Assembly (NCBI GenBank): GCA_046760155.1
Contig: JBHIDQ010000011.1
Location: 1-22,268, forward strand
DNA length: 22,268 nucleotides
Direction of reading: 5' to 3'
Source: JBHIDQ01 sp046760155
GTDB taxonomy: Bacteria > Chloroflexota > Dehalococcoidia > Dehalococcoidales > RBG-16-60-22
The notes beneath the pieces were generated by a model. That model had not been told where the DNA came from, ran no database searches, and saw only the letters and a list, made by a program, of their open reading frames with translations. Shown piece after piece: positions 1 to 7,568 of this stretch; the first letter of the stretch is position 1, and every line of letters begins with the position of its first letter. The position numbers and the translations under genes were made by a program.

Positions 1-2
1 AT

Positions 3-92
3 GGGGAGCGTGCGCCGCGCATCAGCGGCCATTTATCCTACTGGTTCGGCTGGTATGCTTTCTTCCCCAATACGCTGGTTTACGGACAATAA
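3..92 (+). CDS. 3' end of a CDS, probably DUF3179-like
   Basis: An open frame enters from the left edge in frame 3 and ends at a TAA at 90-92, giving only the last 29 residues. The tail is aromatic-rich (…SYWFGWYAFFPNTLVYGQ). It resembles the C-terminus of DUF3179-type proteins, which often end in a WFAW-aaF-PDT-like motif; that match is from memory. The reading is supported by a hairpin with a T-run placed straight after the stop. The gene runs toward mazG, so the two are convergent. Family assignment from so short a tail is tentative; that a real gene ends here is more secure. Confidence 0.5.
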   Translation, partial: GERAPRISGHLSYWFGWYAFFPNTLVYGQ

Positions 93-100
93 CGCCGCAG

Positions 101-137
101 AAGCAGGCCTGACTTTCACTTCTGAACCTGCTTTTTT
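101..137 (+). terminator. Rho-independent terminator of the left-edge gene
   Basis: The arms AAGCAGG (101-107) and CCTGCTT (127-133) enclose a 19-base loop and are followed by TTTT on the plus strand. The hairpin begins 8 bases after the stop of the partial gene ending at 92. The last codons of the convergent mazG gene (stop at 116) lie inside it. On the minus strand the hairpin is not followed by a U-tract, so it appears to serve only the plus-strand gene. Confidence 0.6.
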
Positions 138-898
138 GCCTCTTCCCATTGGGCGTTTTGCTCGTCAAAGTACAGATCGGCAAAATTTACCCCACGCTGG
201 CGGCAGACTTCTTCCATATAAGAGAAGCGACGGTAGAACCGTTTATTGGCTTCCCGCAGCGCCGACTCTGAGTCCACCCCCATCCGGCGAGCGATATTAA
301 CCAGGGTAAAGAGCAAATCGCCAAACTCCAGCGCTCTTTTCTCCTGACTGTCAACTTGCTTGAATTCACGAACCTCCTCCACCAGCTTATCGATAACACC
401 TTCGATATCCTCCCAGTCAAAGCCAACTCGCGCCACCCGACTCTGAATATCCTGACTATAACTTAAGGCCGGCAACTGCTTGGGCACATTCGCCAGTATC
501 GATGCATCACTTCCCCTCTCCTTTTTCTTGAGCGCCTCCCAGTTAATGAGCACCTCATCAGCATCTTTCACCTTGAGTGAGCCAAAGACATGAGGATGAC
601 GTTGCACAAGCTTGGTATTGATGCTGCGGATAACATCACCTATTTCAAATTCTCCCGTTTCAGCGGCAATCTGGGCGTGGAGAACGACCTGCATTAGAAG
701 GTCACCTAATTCCTCACCAAGCCTCCTCACATCCCCTTCATCCAGAGCCTCCAGTACTTCGTAGCACTCCTCAAGCAGGTCTTCCCGAAGCGAGGCATGG
801 GTCTGCTCCCGGTCCCAGGGGCAACCATCAGGGCCGCGCAGTCTGGCGATAATCTCGACTAAAGTATCAAACTGGTTGAAATTCTCCGCTAAAGACAA
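116..898 (-). CDS. mazG: MazG nucleoside triphosphate pyrophosphohydrolase
   Basis: MazG hydrolyses NTPs and dNTPs to the monophosphate plus pyrophosphate, in the cytoplasm, as a house-cleaning enzyme. The 260-residue protein has the usual tandem arrangement. In the N-terminal domain the metal-binding EExxE (E43, E44, E47) is followed by ExxD (E63, D66), after the typical LRGPDGCPWDREQTH start. A second copy sits in the C-terminal half (KLVEEVREF, then EFGDLLFTLVN). Length is normal for two-domain MazG. The start is TTG at 898, chosen because GGAGG sits 6 bases upstream (905-909). It lies 13 bases downstream of fmt on the same strand, so the two probably share the promoter upstream of fmt. 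Confidence 0.93.
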   Translation of the reverse strand: MSLAENFNQFDTLVEIIARLRGPDGCPWDREQTHASLREDLLEECYEVLEALDEGDVRRLGEELGDLLMQVVLHAQIAAETGEFEIGDVIRSINTKLVQRHPHVFGSLKVKDADEVLINWEALKKKERGSDASILANVPKQLPALSYSQDIQSRVARVGFDWEDIEGVIDKLVEEVREFKQVDSQEKRALEFGDLLFTLVNIARRMGVDSESALREANKRFYRRFSYMEEVCRQRGVNFADLYFDEQNAQWEEAKKQVQK

Positions 899-911
899 GT
901 TTTTCCTCCTT

Positions 912-1853
912 TCAACTCGATGGGATTACCGTCCCAATGAACTGCCGCTGCCCACGCACAAACTCAGCGGCGGGCATGGCTCGCTTCCCCTCAAGTTGCA
1001 CCTTTAACACGCCCAAAATTCCCTCCCCGGTATTGACACCAAAGCCCGCCCCTTCTTGGTGCAACGCCACCACCTGCCCAACGGTAAAGGGGACTTCCCC
1101 AGGCAGAGGCATCGCCTCAATAATTTCAAGTCGCTTCCCCCTCCATCTGGTGTAACTTCCTGGCCAGGGCTGGAAGGCACGCACCCGCCGCCATATCTCC
1201 ACCGCCGACCAGTGCCAGTTAATCTCACCATCCTCTTTGGTGATTGAGGCAGAATAAGTGGCCTCAGCCTCATTTTGAGGTTGGGGAGTAATTTCACCCT
1301 TCGTCCAGCGCCGCAAAACTTCCGGGAGCAACTGCGCCGCTACCCGAGACAGCTTGGTGGTAAGCGAGCCGGTGGTATCCTGCGGAGAAATGGAAACCTG
1401 CTCCTGAGCTAATATAGGCCCGGTATCTAGGCCACTGTCCATCAGCATAAGGCTAACCCCGGTAATCTCGTCCCCGGCCAGAATTGCTGCCGCCACCGGT
1501 GAAGCGCCTCTAAATCTCGGCAGCAGCGAGGGATGAATATTAATACATCCATACTTGGGGATATCCAAAATTGACTGGGGCAGAATTTGACCAAAAGCCG
1601 CCACCACGATAACATCAGGGTGAAAGCCGGCCAGTTCTGTCACTACCTCTGCCTCCTTTAAACTGGTTGACTGCACCACCGGTAGCTTCCAGGTTAAGGC
1701 TGCCTTTTTCACCGGTGGGAGAACAAGGGAACGGCCCCTTCCCGCCGGTTTATCCGGCTGAGTGTAAACAGCCACCACCTGAAATTGATTAAGAATAAGG
1801 TGCTCAAGAGGGGTAACCGCAAACTCAGGGGTGCCCATGAAAAGAATTCGCAT
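912..1853 (-). CDS. fmt: Methionyl-tRNA formyltransferase
   Basis: It transfers a formyl group from 10-formyltetrahydrofolate to initiator Met-tRNA. The 313-residue protein starts MRILFMGTPEFAV, typical of the family. It carries the formyltransferase signature around residues 103-121, including the catalytic triad N105, H107 and D143 (in MDSGLDTG), which match N108, H110 and D146 of the E. coli enzyme. The C-terminal part (from about residue 205) is the tRNA-binding OB-like domain. The ATG at 1853 has AGGAG just upstream. It is the first gene of a leftward fmt-mazG pair and needs formyl-THF, the same C1 pool fed by the methyltransferases further right. Confidence 0.96.
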   Translation of the reverse strand: MRILFMGTPEFAVTPLEHLILNQFQVVAVYTQPDKPAGRGRSLVLPPVKKAALTWKLPVVQSTSLKEAEVVTELAGFHPDVIVVAAFGQILPQSILDIPKYGCINIHPSLLPRFRGASPVAAAILAGDEITGVSLMLMDSGLDTGPILAQEQVSISPQDTTGSLTTKLSRVAAQLLPEVLRRWTKGEITPQPQNEAEATYSASITKEDGEINWHWSAVEIWRRVRAFQPWPGSYTRWRGKRLEIIEAMPLPGEVPFTVGQVVALHQEGAGFGVNTGEGILGVLKVQLEGKRAMPAAEFVRGQRQFIGTVIPSS

Positions 1854-1865
1854 TTAAATCTCCTG

Positions 1866-1875
1866 GTACTAGTAC
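1866..1875. promoter_or_regulatory. Perfect 10-bp palindrome in the fmt leader
   Basis: GTACTAGTAC is self-complementary and lies between the predicted -10 box and the Shine-Dalgarno site of fmt, close to the expected transcription start. It could be an operator half-site pair. A 10-bp palindrome can occur by chance, and no cognate regulator is seen nearby. Confidence 0.25.
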
Positions 1876-1878
1876 TAA

Positions 1879-1907
1879 ATTCTAACACCAAAATTTTTTG
1901 GCCACAA
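1879..1907 (-). promoter_or_regulatory. Sigma70-type promoter of fmt-mazG
   Basis: On the minus strand TTGTGG (-35, 1902-1907) is separated by 17 bases from TAGAAT (-10, 1879-1884; five of six matches to TATAAT). Transcription would start near 1872, about 20 bases before the fmt ATG. The spacer contains an inverted repeat, CCAAAA and TTTTGG two bases apart (1888-1901), a possible operator overlapping the promoter. Confidence 0.55.
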
Positions 1908-2216
1908 CCAGCCTTTCAAGACTATCGGCGCAAAATTAAGCAAAAAATAGAGTTTGATAAACTTGGTAAGGGAAAAAGGGGATTTAAAATGCCCAGCGAT
2001 TACCACCAAAAACCTTGCCAGCAAAGAAACTTGGTAGTATCCTAATAAACATCGACCATTCTTACTGATAAGCCACCATAAAGTCTTCGAAAGTTCAGTA
2101 GTTAATCTCTCAAGTGGGGGTATTTTTGTGCCTGAAGGAGGAAAACTGTCCCTTTTCCAGGGGCTTTAGTGAATAAACCAAGTCAAGCGATAGTTGGAAC
2201 ATTTTGAAGGGACTAA
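1908..2216. other. Intergenic region between divergent fmt and dnaA
   Basis: With the fmt leader, about 360 bases separate fmt from dnaA. Nothing coding is convincing here. There is a direct repeat AAACTTGGTA (near 1960 and 2030) and a short hairpin with arms GGAAAA and TTTTCC (near 2141-2159) in the dnaA leader. The dnaA Shine-Dalgarno (AAGGGA) lies just before the ATG. No sequence close to the classical DnaA box TTATNCACA was seen, so an origin here is not supported. No clear dnaA promoter could be assigned. Confidence 0.4.
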
Positions 2217-3560
2217 ATGGAAAATAGGTCAGCACAAGAAATCTGGGACGCTGCCTTAGGGGAACTACAAATCCAAGTGAGCAAGCCAAACTACCGAACT
2301 TGGCTGGAAAAAACGGTAGGCGTGAACTACCAAGATAACCAGTTTGTGGTCAGTGTACCCAATACCTTCATTGCGGAATATTTAGACAGAAACCAGCGCT
2401 CTTTAATTGAAAAAACGCTCATCAATCTCACTTCCTCCCACGACATCCAGGTCTCTTTTCAAGTAGATGGCAGGTATAAGAATTTAGCGGACACGCGCGG
2501 TTGTCAATGGAAAAGCGGTGCCTCTGAATTCAAGTCAAGTTATGTCTTTGATTCCTTCATTGTCGGCAACGGTAACCGCCTAGCTTATGCCGCTGCCCAA
2601 GGGATCATCCAGAAACCGGGGTATAGCTATAATCCACTTTATATCTACGGAGGGTTGGGGTTGGGTAAGACCCATCTCCTGCACGCCATCGGGCATTTGG
2701 CGCAGGCAAGGCATATTCAGGTGATTTATGTTAGTGCGGAACAGTTCACCAATGAGTTCGTCAGAGCCGTCCGGGAGAGAAAAACCGATGAATTCCACCA
2801 TAAATATCGAAATGCTGGCATGTTGTTGATTGACGATATCCACTTCATCAGTGGTAAAAAACAGACTGAGGAAAGCTTTTTCCATACTTTTAATGCTCTC
2901 CACAATGCTAATCGTCAGATAGTTATCACCAGCGACCGACCACCTAAGTCAATTCCTTCACTGGACAAAAGACTACGCTCGCGTTTTGAATGGGGGTTAA
3001 TCGTTAAACTTCAACTCCCCGATTTTGAAACGCGTCTGGCTATTTTACAGGCTAAAGCGAAACAAAGAGAAGTAAATCTTTCTCTAGAGGTACTGGCGTT
3101 CATTGCCCAGCAGGCTCAGCAAAACATTAGGGAGCTGGAAGGTTCTTTGAACCGGGTGGTTGCTTACGCCAGGTTGTTCAATACTTTACCTACCGTTGAG
3201 TTAGCAGCTCAAGCACTTGAGGACATCAGCAGTAAAGAACCTAGCCACACTTCTATTACCTCGAGTGCAGTGGTCGAAGCGGTAGCTGATGGCTTCCAGC
3301 TAGACCCGGTAGACCTAAAGGGAAGCAAGAGAGACAAGGAAACCGCTCTGGCACGACGGACGGCAATGTACCTTCTCCGACAGGAAACCAATTTCTCGCT
3401 GGTTCAAATCGGTCAGGAATTTGGAGGAAGAGACCCCTCAGCAGTAACCAATGCCTGTAAAAGAATCATCAATGATATTAAAAGCAACCCTCAACTAAGG
3501 CGTAAAATACTGGATATTCAAAAAAGAATCAATTCCCAGGCTAAGTACCCGAGACGCTAA
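2217..3560 (+). CDS. dnaA: Chromosomal replication initiator DnaA (diverged recognition loop)
   Basis: DnaA is an AAA+ ATPase that binds DnaA boxes and melts the origin. This 447-residue protein has all the parts. Domain I covers about 1-82 and domain II is a very short linker of about 25 residues. The AAA+ core has Walker A GGLGLGKT (145-152), Walker B LLIDD (203-207) and the arginine-finger region RLRSRF (252-257). Domain IV is a helix-turn-helix from about 345. The usual GGRDHxxV signature reads GGRDPSAV (403-410): the histidine equivalent to E. coli H434 is proline, and the equivalent of R399 appears to be leucine. Both residues contact the DnaA box in E. coli. The gene stands alone, without dnaN or recF, so it may be a second, diverged DnaA or recognise an altered box. 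The ATG follows AAGGGA. Confidence 0.88.
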   Translation: MENRSAQEIWDAALGELQIQVSKPNYRTWLEKTVGVNYQDNQFVVSVPNTFIAEYLDRNQRSLIEKTLINLTSSHDIQVSFQVDGRYKNLADTRGCQWKSGASEFKSSYVFDSFIVGNGNRLAYAAAQGIIQKPGYSYNPLYIYGGLGLGKTHLLHAIGHLAQARHIQVIYVSAEQFTNEFVRAVRERKTDEFHHKYRNAGMLLIDDIHFISGKKQTEESFFHTFNALHNANRQIVITSDRPPKSIPSLDKRLRSRFEWGLIVKLQLPDFETRLAILQAKAKQREVNLSLEVLAFIAQQAQQNIRELEGSLNRVVAYARLFNTLPTVELAAQALEDISSKEPSHTSITSSAVVEAVADGFQLDPVDLKGSKRDKETALARRTAMYLLRQETNFSLVQIGQEFGGRDPSAVTNACKRIINDIKSNPQLRRKILDIQKRINSQAKYPRR

Positions 3561-3807
3561 GACTTCCCTCCCTACCTAGAAGTTACCCCTTTATGTTTTG
3601 CTTTGTGAATTTTTTGCCGGTACTTTGGTCTCTTTTTGTGGAATCTTAATCAGGTTTCTATCTCTGATTGGTTCGAGCTTCATCTTAACTCTGCCATCTT
3701 TTAAATTTAACCAAAACCTATTATAAATATTATTATGAATAAAGCTTAAATAATGACTATAATATATAATCATAATAAGTTAATATTGTTTAATTTTTAA
3801 ATTGACC
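3561..3807. other. Very AT-rich intergenic segment before obgE
   Basis: The second half (about 3690-3805) is almost entirely A and T, with several TATAAT-like hexamers (one in ACTATAATATAT near 3757-3768). It probably carries the obgE promoter, but no matching -35 box could be fixed. It could be a DNA-unwinding element beside dnaA, yet no DnaA-box-like repeats accompany it. A minus-strand open frame (3591-3773) covers much of the segment but has no support. Confidence 0.4.
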
Positions 3808-5073
3808 ATGATTGACCGAGTAGAAATAAAAGTAAAGGCGGGAGATGGGGGAGCTGGCGCCATAAGCTTCCGGCGGGAAAAGTTCGTTCCCTACGGTGGT
3901 CCTGATGGAGGTGATGGAGGCAAGGGCGGTAATGTGGTGATTAAGGCTGATCCGGCGGTTACCAGTCTGTGGAAATTCAGGCAAAAAAGGTTTTACCGCG
4001 CTGGGGATGGGAAAAATGGGAGTGGCCAGAAAAAACACGGTAAGAATGGTGAGGATATGATACTGACGGTGCCAGTAGGTACTCTGGTATCACCGAAGAC
4101 AGCATTGACTGATGATGCTCTGCTGGCTGATCTAGAGTTGCCGGGCCAGCAGGTGATTGCGGCAAAAGGTGGCAAGGGAGGTTTGGGTAATGCTCATTTC
4201 AGTTCGTCAACGAATCAAGCCCCACGGATTGCGCAGAGGGGGGAGGCTGGTGAAGAAATTTCACTAATACTGGAATTAAGGCTAATTGCTGATGTTGGTA
4301 TTATTGGCTACCCCAATGTCGGTAAGTCAACCTTATTGGCGGCAGCTTCGGCGGCTAAACCCAAAATAGCTAGTTATCCGTTCACCACGCGTGAGCCTGT
4401 CTTGGGTGTGGTTGAGATTGGTCCGCAAAGCTTTATCTTGGCAGAGATTCCGGGACTGATCGAAGATGCTCATCTTGGTCGTGGGCTGGGACATGATTTT
4501 CTGCGCCATATTCTGCGTACCAAGATGCTGATTCACTTAATTGACGGTGGTAGTGAGTCTCCGGTGGAAGATATGATACGGGTGAATACTGAACTTAGCT
4601 TATTCGATTCCGCTCTGGCTCAAAAACCACAACTGGTGGCGGTTAATAAGATTGATTTGCCTCAGGTGCAGGCTCGTTTAACTGAGATAGATGAAGCTTT
4701 TAACAAGGCTGGAATCAGTATCCTTTTCGTTTCGGCGGTAACTGGCGAAGGTGTTGTCAAGCTGATGGCAGAAACGAGGAAAAGGCTAAACCAGGTTGAA
4801 GCGGAAAAAGAAAGAGGTAAGGAAGTTACCAGAAAGGTGTTTCGCCCTCAGCCTAAGGAAAGCCGTGCCCGTGTGCATAAGGAAGGGGACATCTTTGTCG
4901 TCTCAGTACCGGAACTGGAGCGCCTTGTGGCTGGGGAAGGGGTGACCAGTCCTGAGCTACGTGGGCAGCTAAAAAGACAACTCGCCAGATTGGGGGTCAC
5001 CAAGACTTTGGCGAAGGCTGGCATTAAAGCAGGTGATAAAGTTCGCTGTGGGACTTTAGAATGGGAGTGGTAG
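3808..5073 (+). CDS. obgE: GTPase Obg/CgtA
   Basis: Obg is a GTPase that binds the 50S ribosomal subunit and acts in ribosome assembly and stress signalling. The glycine-rich N-terminal Obg fold (1 to about 158, with repeated GG motifs such as GGPDGGDGGKGGN) precedes the G domain: G1 GYPNVGKST, G4 NKID, and a switch motif EIPGLIEDAHLGRGLGHDF. The C-terminal OCT domain is present (EGDIFVVSVPELERLV…). The G3 motif reads ExPG where most Obg proteins have DxPG. The start is put at ATG 3808 (421 residues), which aligns with the usual MF-D-V-I-VKAGDGG start; a TTG six bases earlier is possible. No Shine-Dalgarno sequence precedes either. nadD follows after 4 bases. Confidence 0.95.
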   Translation: MIDRVEIKVKAGDGGAGAISFRREKFVPYGGPDGGDGGKGGNVVIKADPAVTSLWKFRQKRFYRAGDGKNGSGQKKHGKNGEDMILTVPVGTLVSPKTALTDDALLADLELPGQQVIAAKGGKGGLGNAHFSSSTNQAPRIAQRGEAGEEISLILELRLIADVGIIGYPNVGKSTLLAAASAAKPKIASYPFTTREPVLGVVEIGPQSFILAEIPGLIEDAHLGRGLGHDFLRHILRTKMLIHLIDGGSESPVEDMIRVNTELSLFDSALAQKPQLVAVNKIDLPQVQARLTEIDEAFNKAGISILFVSAVTGEGVVKLMAETRKRLNQVEAEKERGKEVTRKVFRPQPKESRARVHKEGDIFVVSVPELERLVAGEGVTSPELRGQLKRQLARLGVTKTLAKAGIKAGDKVRCGTLEWEW

Positions 5074-5077
5074 CCAA

Positions 5078-5680
5078 ATGAATATCGGTGTTTTGGGAGG
5101 CACTTTTGACCCGGTCCATAATGGACACCTTATCGTAGCTGAGGAGGCAAGAAATCGGCTCAATCTCACTGAAGTTATTTTCGTGCCGGCTGGTCAGCCG
5201 TGGCTAAAGGCCGATAGAGCTATCACGCCGGCAAAGCATCGCCTCCAGATGCTGCGCCTGGCTCTGGCCGATAAACCTTATTTCAAACTTTCGGCGATGG
5301 AGATAGAAAGAGCTGGTCCTTCTTATACCATCGACACGATTACTGAATTGCGGGGTCAGCTTGATGCCGGAGATGAGTTATTTTTTATTTTGGGGCAAGA
5401 TAGTTTGGCCCAGCTCCCGCAGTGGCGGAACGCGTCCCAGCTTATTCAGATGTGCTACTTTGTGGCGGTGCCCCGACCGGGCTCCCCACGCCCGAACCTG
5501 AAAGCTCTGGAAGCCAGTATCCCCGGCATATCGCAGCGGGTAATGCTGATGGATGAACCACATGTAGACATCAGTGCCGAAGCAATCAGAGACCGGGTGG
5601 CACGAGGTTTATCCATTCGCCACCTTGTCCCCGAGCCGGTAAACCGATATATCAAAGAGCACAAGCTGTATCTTGCCTAG
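5078..5680 (+). CDS. nadD: Nicotinate-nucleotide adenylyltransferase
   Basis: NadD joins nicotinate mononucleotide with ATP to give nicotinate adenine dinucleotide in NAD synthesis. The 200-residue protein opens with the nucleotidyltransferase motif GGTFDPVHNGHL (the HxGH-type ATP site). It also has the late SxTxxxR-like segment (VDISAEAIRDRVARGLSIRHLVP) typical of the family. The length is usual. It begins 4 bases after the obgE stop, so the two are co-transcribed and probably translationally coupled; obgE-nadD pairing is common in bacteria. A separate promoter for the next gene starts just after its stop. Confidence 0.95.
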   Translation: MNIGVLGGTFDPVHNGHLIVAEEARNRLNLTEVIFVPAGQPWLKADRAITPAKHRLQMLRLALADKPYFKLSAMEIERAGPSYTIDTITELRGQLDAGDELFFILGQDSLAQLPQWRNASQLIQMCYFVAVPRPGSPRPNLKALEASIPGISQRVMLMDEPHVDISAEAIRDRVARGLSIRHLVPEPVNRYIKEHKLYLA

Positions 5681-5684
5681 TGAT

Positions 5685-5713
5685 TGGACAATCCCCGAAC
5701 TTTTCTCTACAAT
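5685..5713 (+). promoter_or_regulatory. Sigma70-type promoter of the corrinoid-protein operon
   Basis: TGGACA (5685-5690) and TACAAT (5708-5713) are 17 bases apart; each matches the consensus at five of six positions. Transcription would begin near 5720. The promoter lies between nadD and the corrinoid protein gene. It argues against the longer reading frame of that gene starting at 5684, which would overlap the -35 box. Confidence 0.65.
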
Positions 5714-5746
5714 GAAACCGTTCAAAAAAGCAAAGGAGTTGTTCCG

Positions 5747-6382
5747 ATGGTTGATTTATCTCTTTTGTCCCGGGCAATTGACGTGGGTGACCGTGAAAAA
5801 ACTATTCAGTTAACTAATGAGGCGCTCAGTGCCGGTGCCAGCCCCCAGGACATCATTGTCCATGGCTTACAGGCTGGTATGGCGGTGGTTGGAGAGAAAT
5901 TCTCCAGCGGTGCCTATTTCCTGCCCGATATGCTCATGGCAGCCCGGGCGATGAAGGCTGCCCTTGAGATACTGAAACCTTCACTGAAGGAAACAGGGAT
6001 ACCAACGATTGGGAAAGTGGTCATTGGCACTGTTGAGGGAGACATACACGATATTGGCAAGAATATAGTGGCTACTTTTCTCAGTGGTAATGGCTTTGAG
6101 GTCTTTGACCTAGGAGTTGACGTGCCCGACCAGAAATTCATTGCGGAAGTCAGGGAGAAAAAACCGGATATTCTCGGCCTTTCCTCTCTGGTTACGACGA
6201 CGATGCCGGCAATGGGTAGCATCATTAAATCCCTTGAGGAAGCTGGTCTGCGTGCCAACGTCAAAGTGATTGTCGGTGGTGCTCCGGTGACGCAGCATTT
6301 TGCGGAAAATATCGGTGCCGATGCTTATGCGGACGACGGTGGTAAAGCAATCTTGGTATGCAAGCAATTGCTGGGCAAATGA
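5747..6382 (+). CDS. Corrinoid protein of a methyltransferase system (MtbC/MttC type)
   Basis: This is the cobamide-carrying shuttle of a methyl-transfer system: Co(I) takes a methyl group from a substrate methyltransferase and hands it to a second one. The 211-residue protein has the B12-binding cap helical domain (about 1-85) followed by the Rossmann-like B12 domain. The signature DIHDIG is at 99-104, with H101 as the lower cobalt ligand, followed by SSLVTTTM and VGGAPV, which match the SxL and GG motifs. Size and order match MtbC/MttC/MtaC-type proteins. The ATG at 5747 was chosen because AAGGAG lies about 8 bases upstream and a promoter ends at 5713. It is the first gene of the methyl-transfer region; two UROD-fold methyltransferases follow. 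Confidence 0.92.
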   Translation: MVDLSLLSRAIDVGDREKTIQLTNEALSAGASPQDIIVHGLQAGMAVVGEKFSSGAYFLPDMLMAARAMKAALEILKPSLKETGIPTIGKVVIGTVEGDIHDIGKNIVATFLSGNGFEVFDLGVDVPDQKFIAEVREKKPDILGLSSLVTTTMPAMGSIIKSLEEAGLRANVKVIVGGAPVTQHFAENIGADAYADDGGKAILVCKQLLGK

Positions 6383-6422
6383 CGTCTATTCATTGGCAAA
6401 GGCTTAGAAGGAGGAAGTACTA

Positions 6423-7538
6423 ATGGCAATGACGCATAAGCAACGGATTATCGCTGCGGCGAGGAAACAGCCGGTGGATAAACTTCCCTTTGGCGCCCGC
6501 ATTGACTTGTGGTACAACTATCATGTCGCCAATGGTACCTTGCCCGAGAAATATAAAGGCTGGAGCATCGTTGAGGTTAACCGGGACCTCGGTGCCGGAA
6601 CCCAGTTGCGGGAGCAAAAACCGTGGAAGGAGGAGTACCACAATATGGAAGTGGTCGTCCGTGAGGAACCTCCGTTTACCACCACGGAGTACCGGACTCC
6701 GGTAGGTACAATTAGTGAGCAGGTAAAGTTCGACCCCAGGCAGGGAGTAGTTATCGAACAGCAAGCGGAGTATCTATTTAAAAGCGAAAAGGACTATCCT
6801 GCCCTCGAATATGTGATTGAGAATACCACCCTTATTCCCGACTATGAAAGGTACCTAAAATTTGAGGCTTTGGCCGGTGAGGACGGAGTGGTTACCATCG
6901 GCAGAGCCCGGAGCCCAATGCAGATGATCATGCAGGATATCATGGGCTATGAGAGATTCTTCCATGAGCTTTTTGATAATCCCCAAAAGATAGACAGTCT
7001 TTATGAAGTGCTCAAGAAACAAGGGAAGGCGAGGCTCAAAATAGTGGCCGACTCACCCTCTGAATTCCCGATTCTGTGTGGCAACTGGAGCGATTCGATA
7101 CATACGCCGGTATTTAAGAAATACTTCACCCCCTGGTTGCAAGAAGCGTCTGATTACCTGCATTCCCGCGGCAAGATAGCTGCCATTCACACTGATGGAG
7201 AAATGAAAAGGCTGATACCCTTCGTTTTGGAGACGGGCATTGATGTCGCTGAGTGCTTCAGCCCGGTCCCCATGACTTCGGTTACCACGGCAGAGGTCAG
7301 GAAGGCTTGGGGGGATAGAGTAACCATCTGGGGTGGTGTGCCCTCACAGTTTTTCCTGCCTGAGTATAGTGATGAGGAATTTGATGCCCGTATCATTGCC
7401 CTATTTAAAGACATAGCCCCCGGCAATAGCTTTATCGTGGGGATGGGTGAGAACTTACCTTTTAATGCTAAGATTGAACGTGTACGCCGGATAGCCGAAC
7501 TCATTGACCAATACGGAACCCTGCCTATTGAAATTTAA
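6423..7538 (+). CDS. UROD-fold methyltransferase, HxD-type site (paralogue 1)
   Basis: It belongs to the uroporphyrinogen decarboxylase superfamily (TIM barrel). Beside a corrinoid protein gene such proteins act as corrinoid methyltransferases, not in haem synthesis. The 371-residue protein shows the late strand motif IAAIHTDGE, with H256 where MtaA/MtbA have the first Zn ligand; the second ligand position (Cys in HxC) is Asp here. C278 follows. The usual late GG motif is present (WGGVPSQFF, 303-311). It would fit methyltransferase I, removing a methyl group from a methoxy or N-methyl compound onto the corrinoid protein; the substrate is not evident. AAGGAGGAAG precedes the ATG and the gap to the corrinoid protein gene is 40 bases. 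Confidence 0.8.
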   Translation: MAMTHKQRIIAAARKQPVDKLPFGARIDLWYNYHVANGTLPEKYKGWSIVEVNRDLGAGTQLREQKPWKEEYHNMEVVVREEPPFTTTEYRTPVGTISEQVKFDPRQGVVIEQQAEYLFKSEKDYPALEYVIENTTLIPDYERYLKFEALAGEDGVVTIGRARSPMQMIMQDIMGYERFFHELFDNPQKIDSLYEVLKKQGKARLKIVADSPSEFPILCGNWSDSIHTPVFKKYFTPWLQEASDYLHSRGKIAAIHTDGEMKRLIPFVLETGIDVAECFSPVPMTSVTTAEVRKAWGDRVTIWGGVPSQFFLPEYSDEEFDARIIALFKDIAPGNSFIVGMGENLPFNAKIERVRRIAELIDQYGTLPIEI

Positions 7539-7568
7539 TCCCAGATGGTATTGTTAGGAGGGGGCAAG

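Noticed and set aside
2129..2170. GTG-started 13-codon frame before dnaA, as a possible leader peptide
   Set aside because: It is too short to judge; although a G-rich stretch precedes it, there is no regulatory structure that such a peptide would control.
3591..3773. Minus-strand frame of 60 codons in the AT-rich gap after dnaA
   Set aside because: Its N-terminal half is translated AT-rich DNA, there is no Shine-Dalgarno site, and the C-terminal part matches no family I know.
1854..3807. Chromosomal origin (oriC) around dnaA
   Set aside because: No DnaA-box-like repeats were seen on either side of dnaA, only an AT-rich segment.
5681..5746. Longer start (TTG 5684) for the corrinoid protein
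   Set aside because: It would run through a good promoter, while ATG 5747 has a proper Shine-Dalgarno site and matches the family start.
5914..6264. Minus-strand frame antisense to the corrinoid protein
   Set aside because: It is a mirror of a gene with a strong B12-binding signature, Ser/Arg-rich in the way such shadows are.
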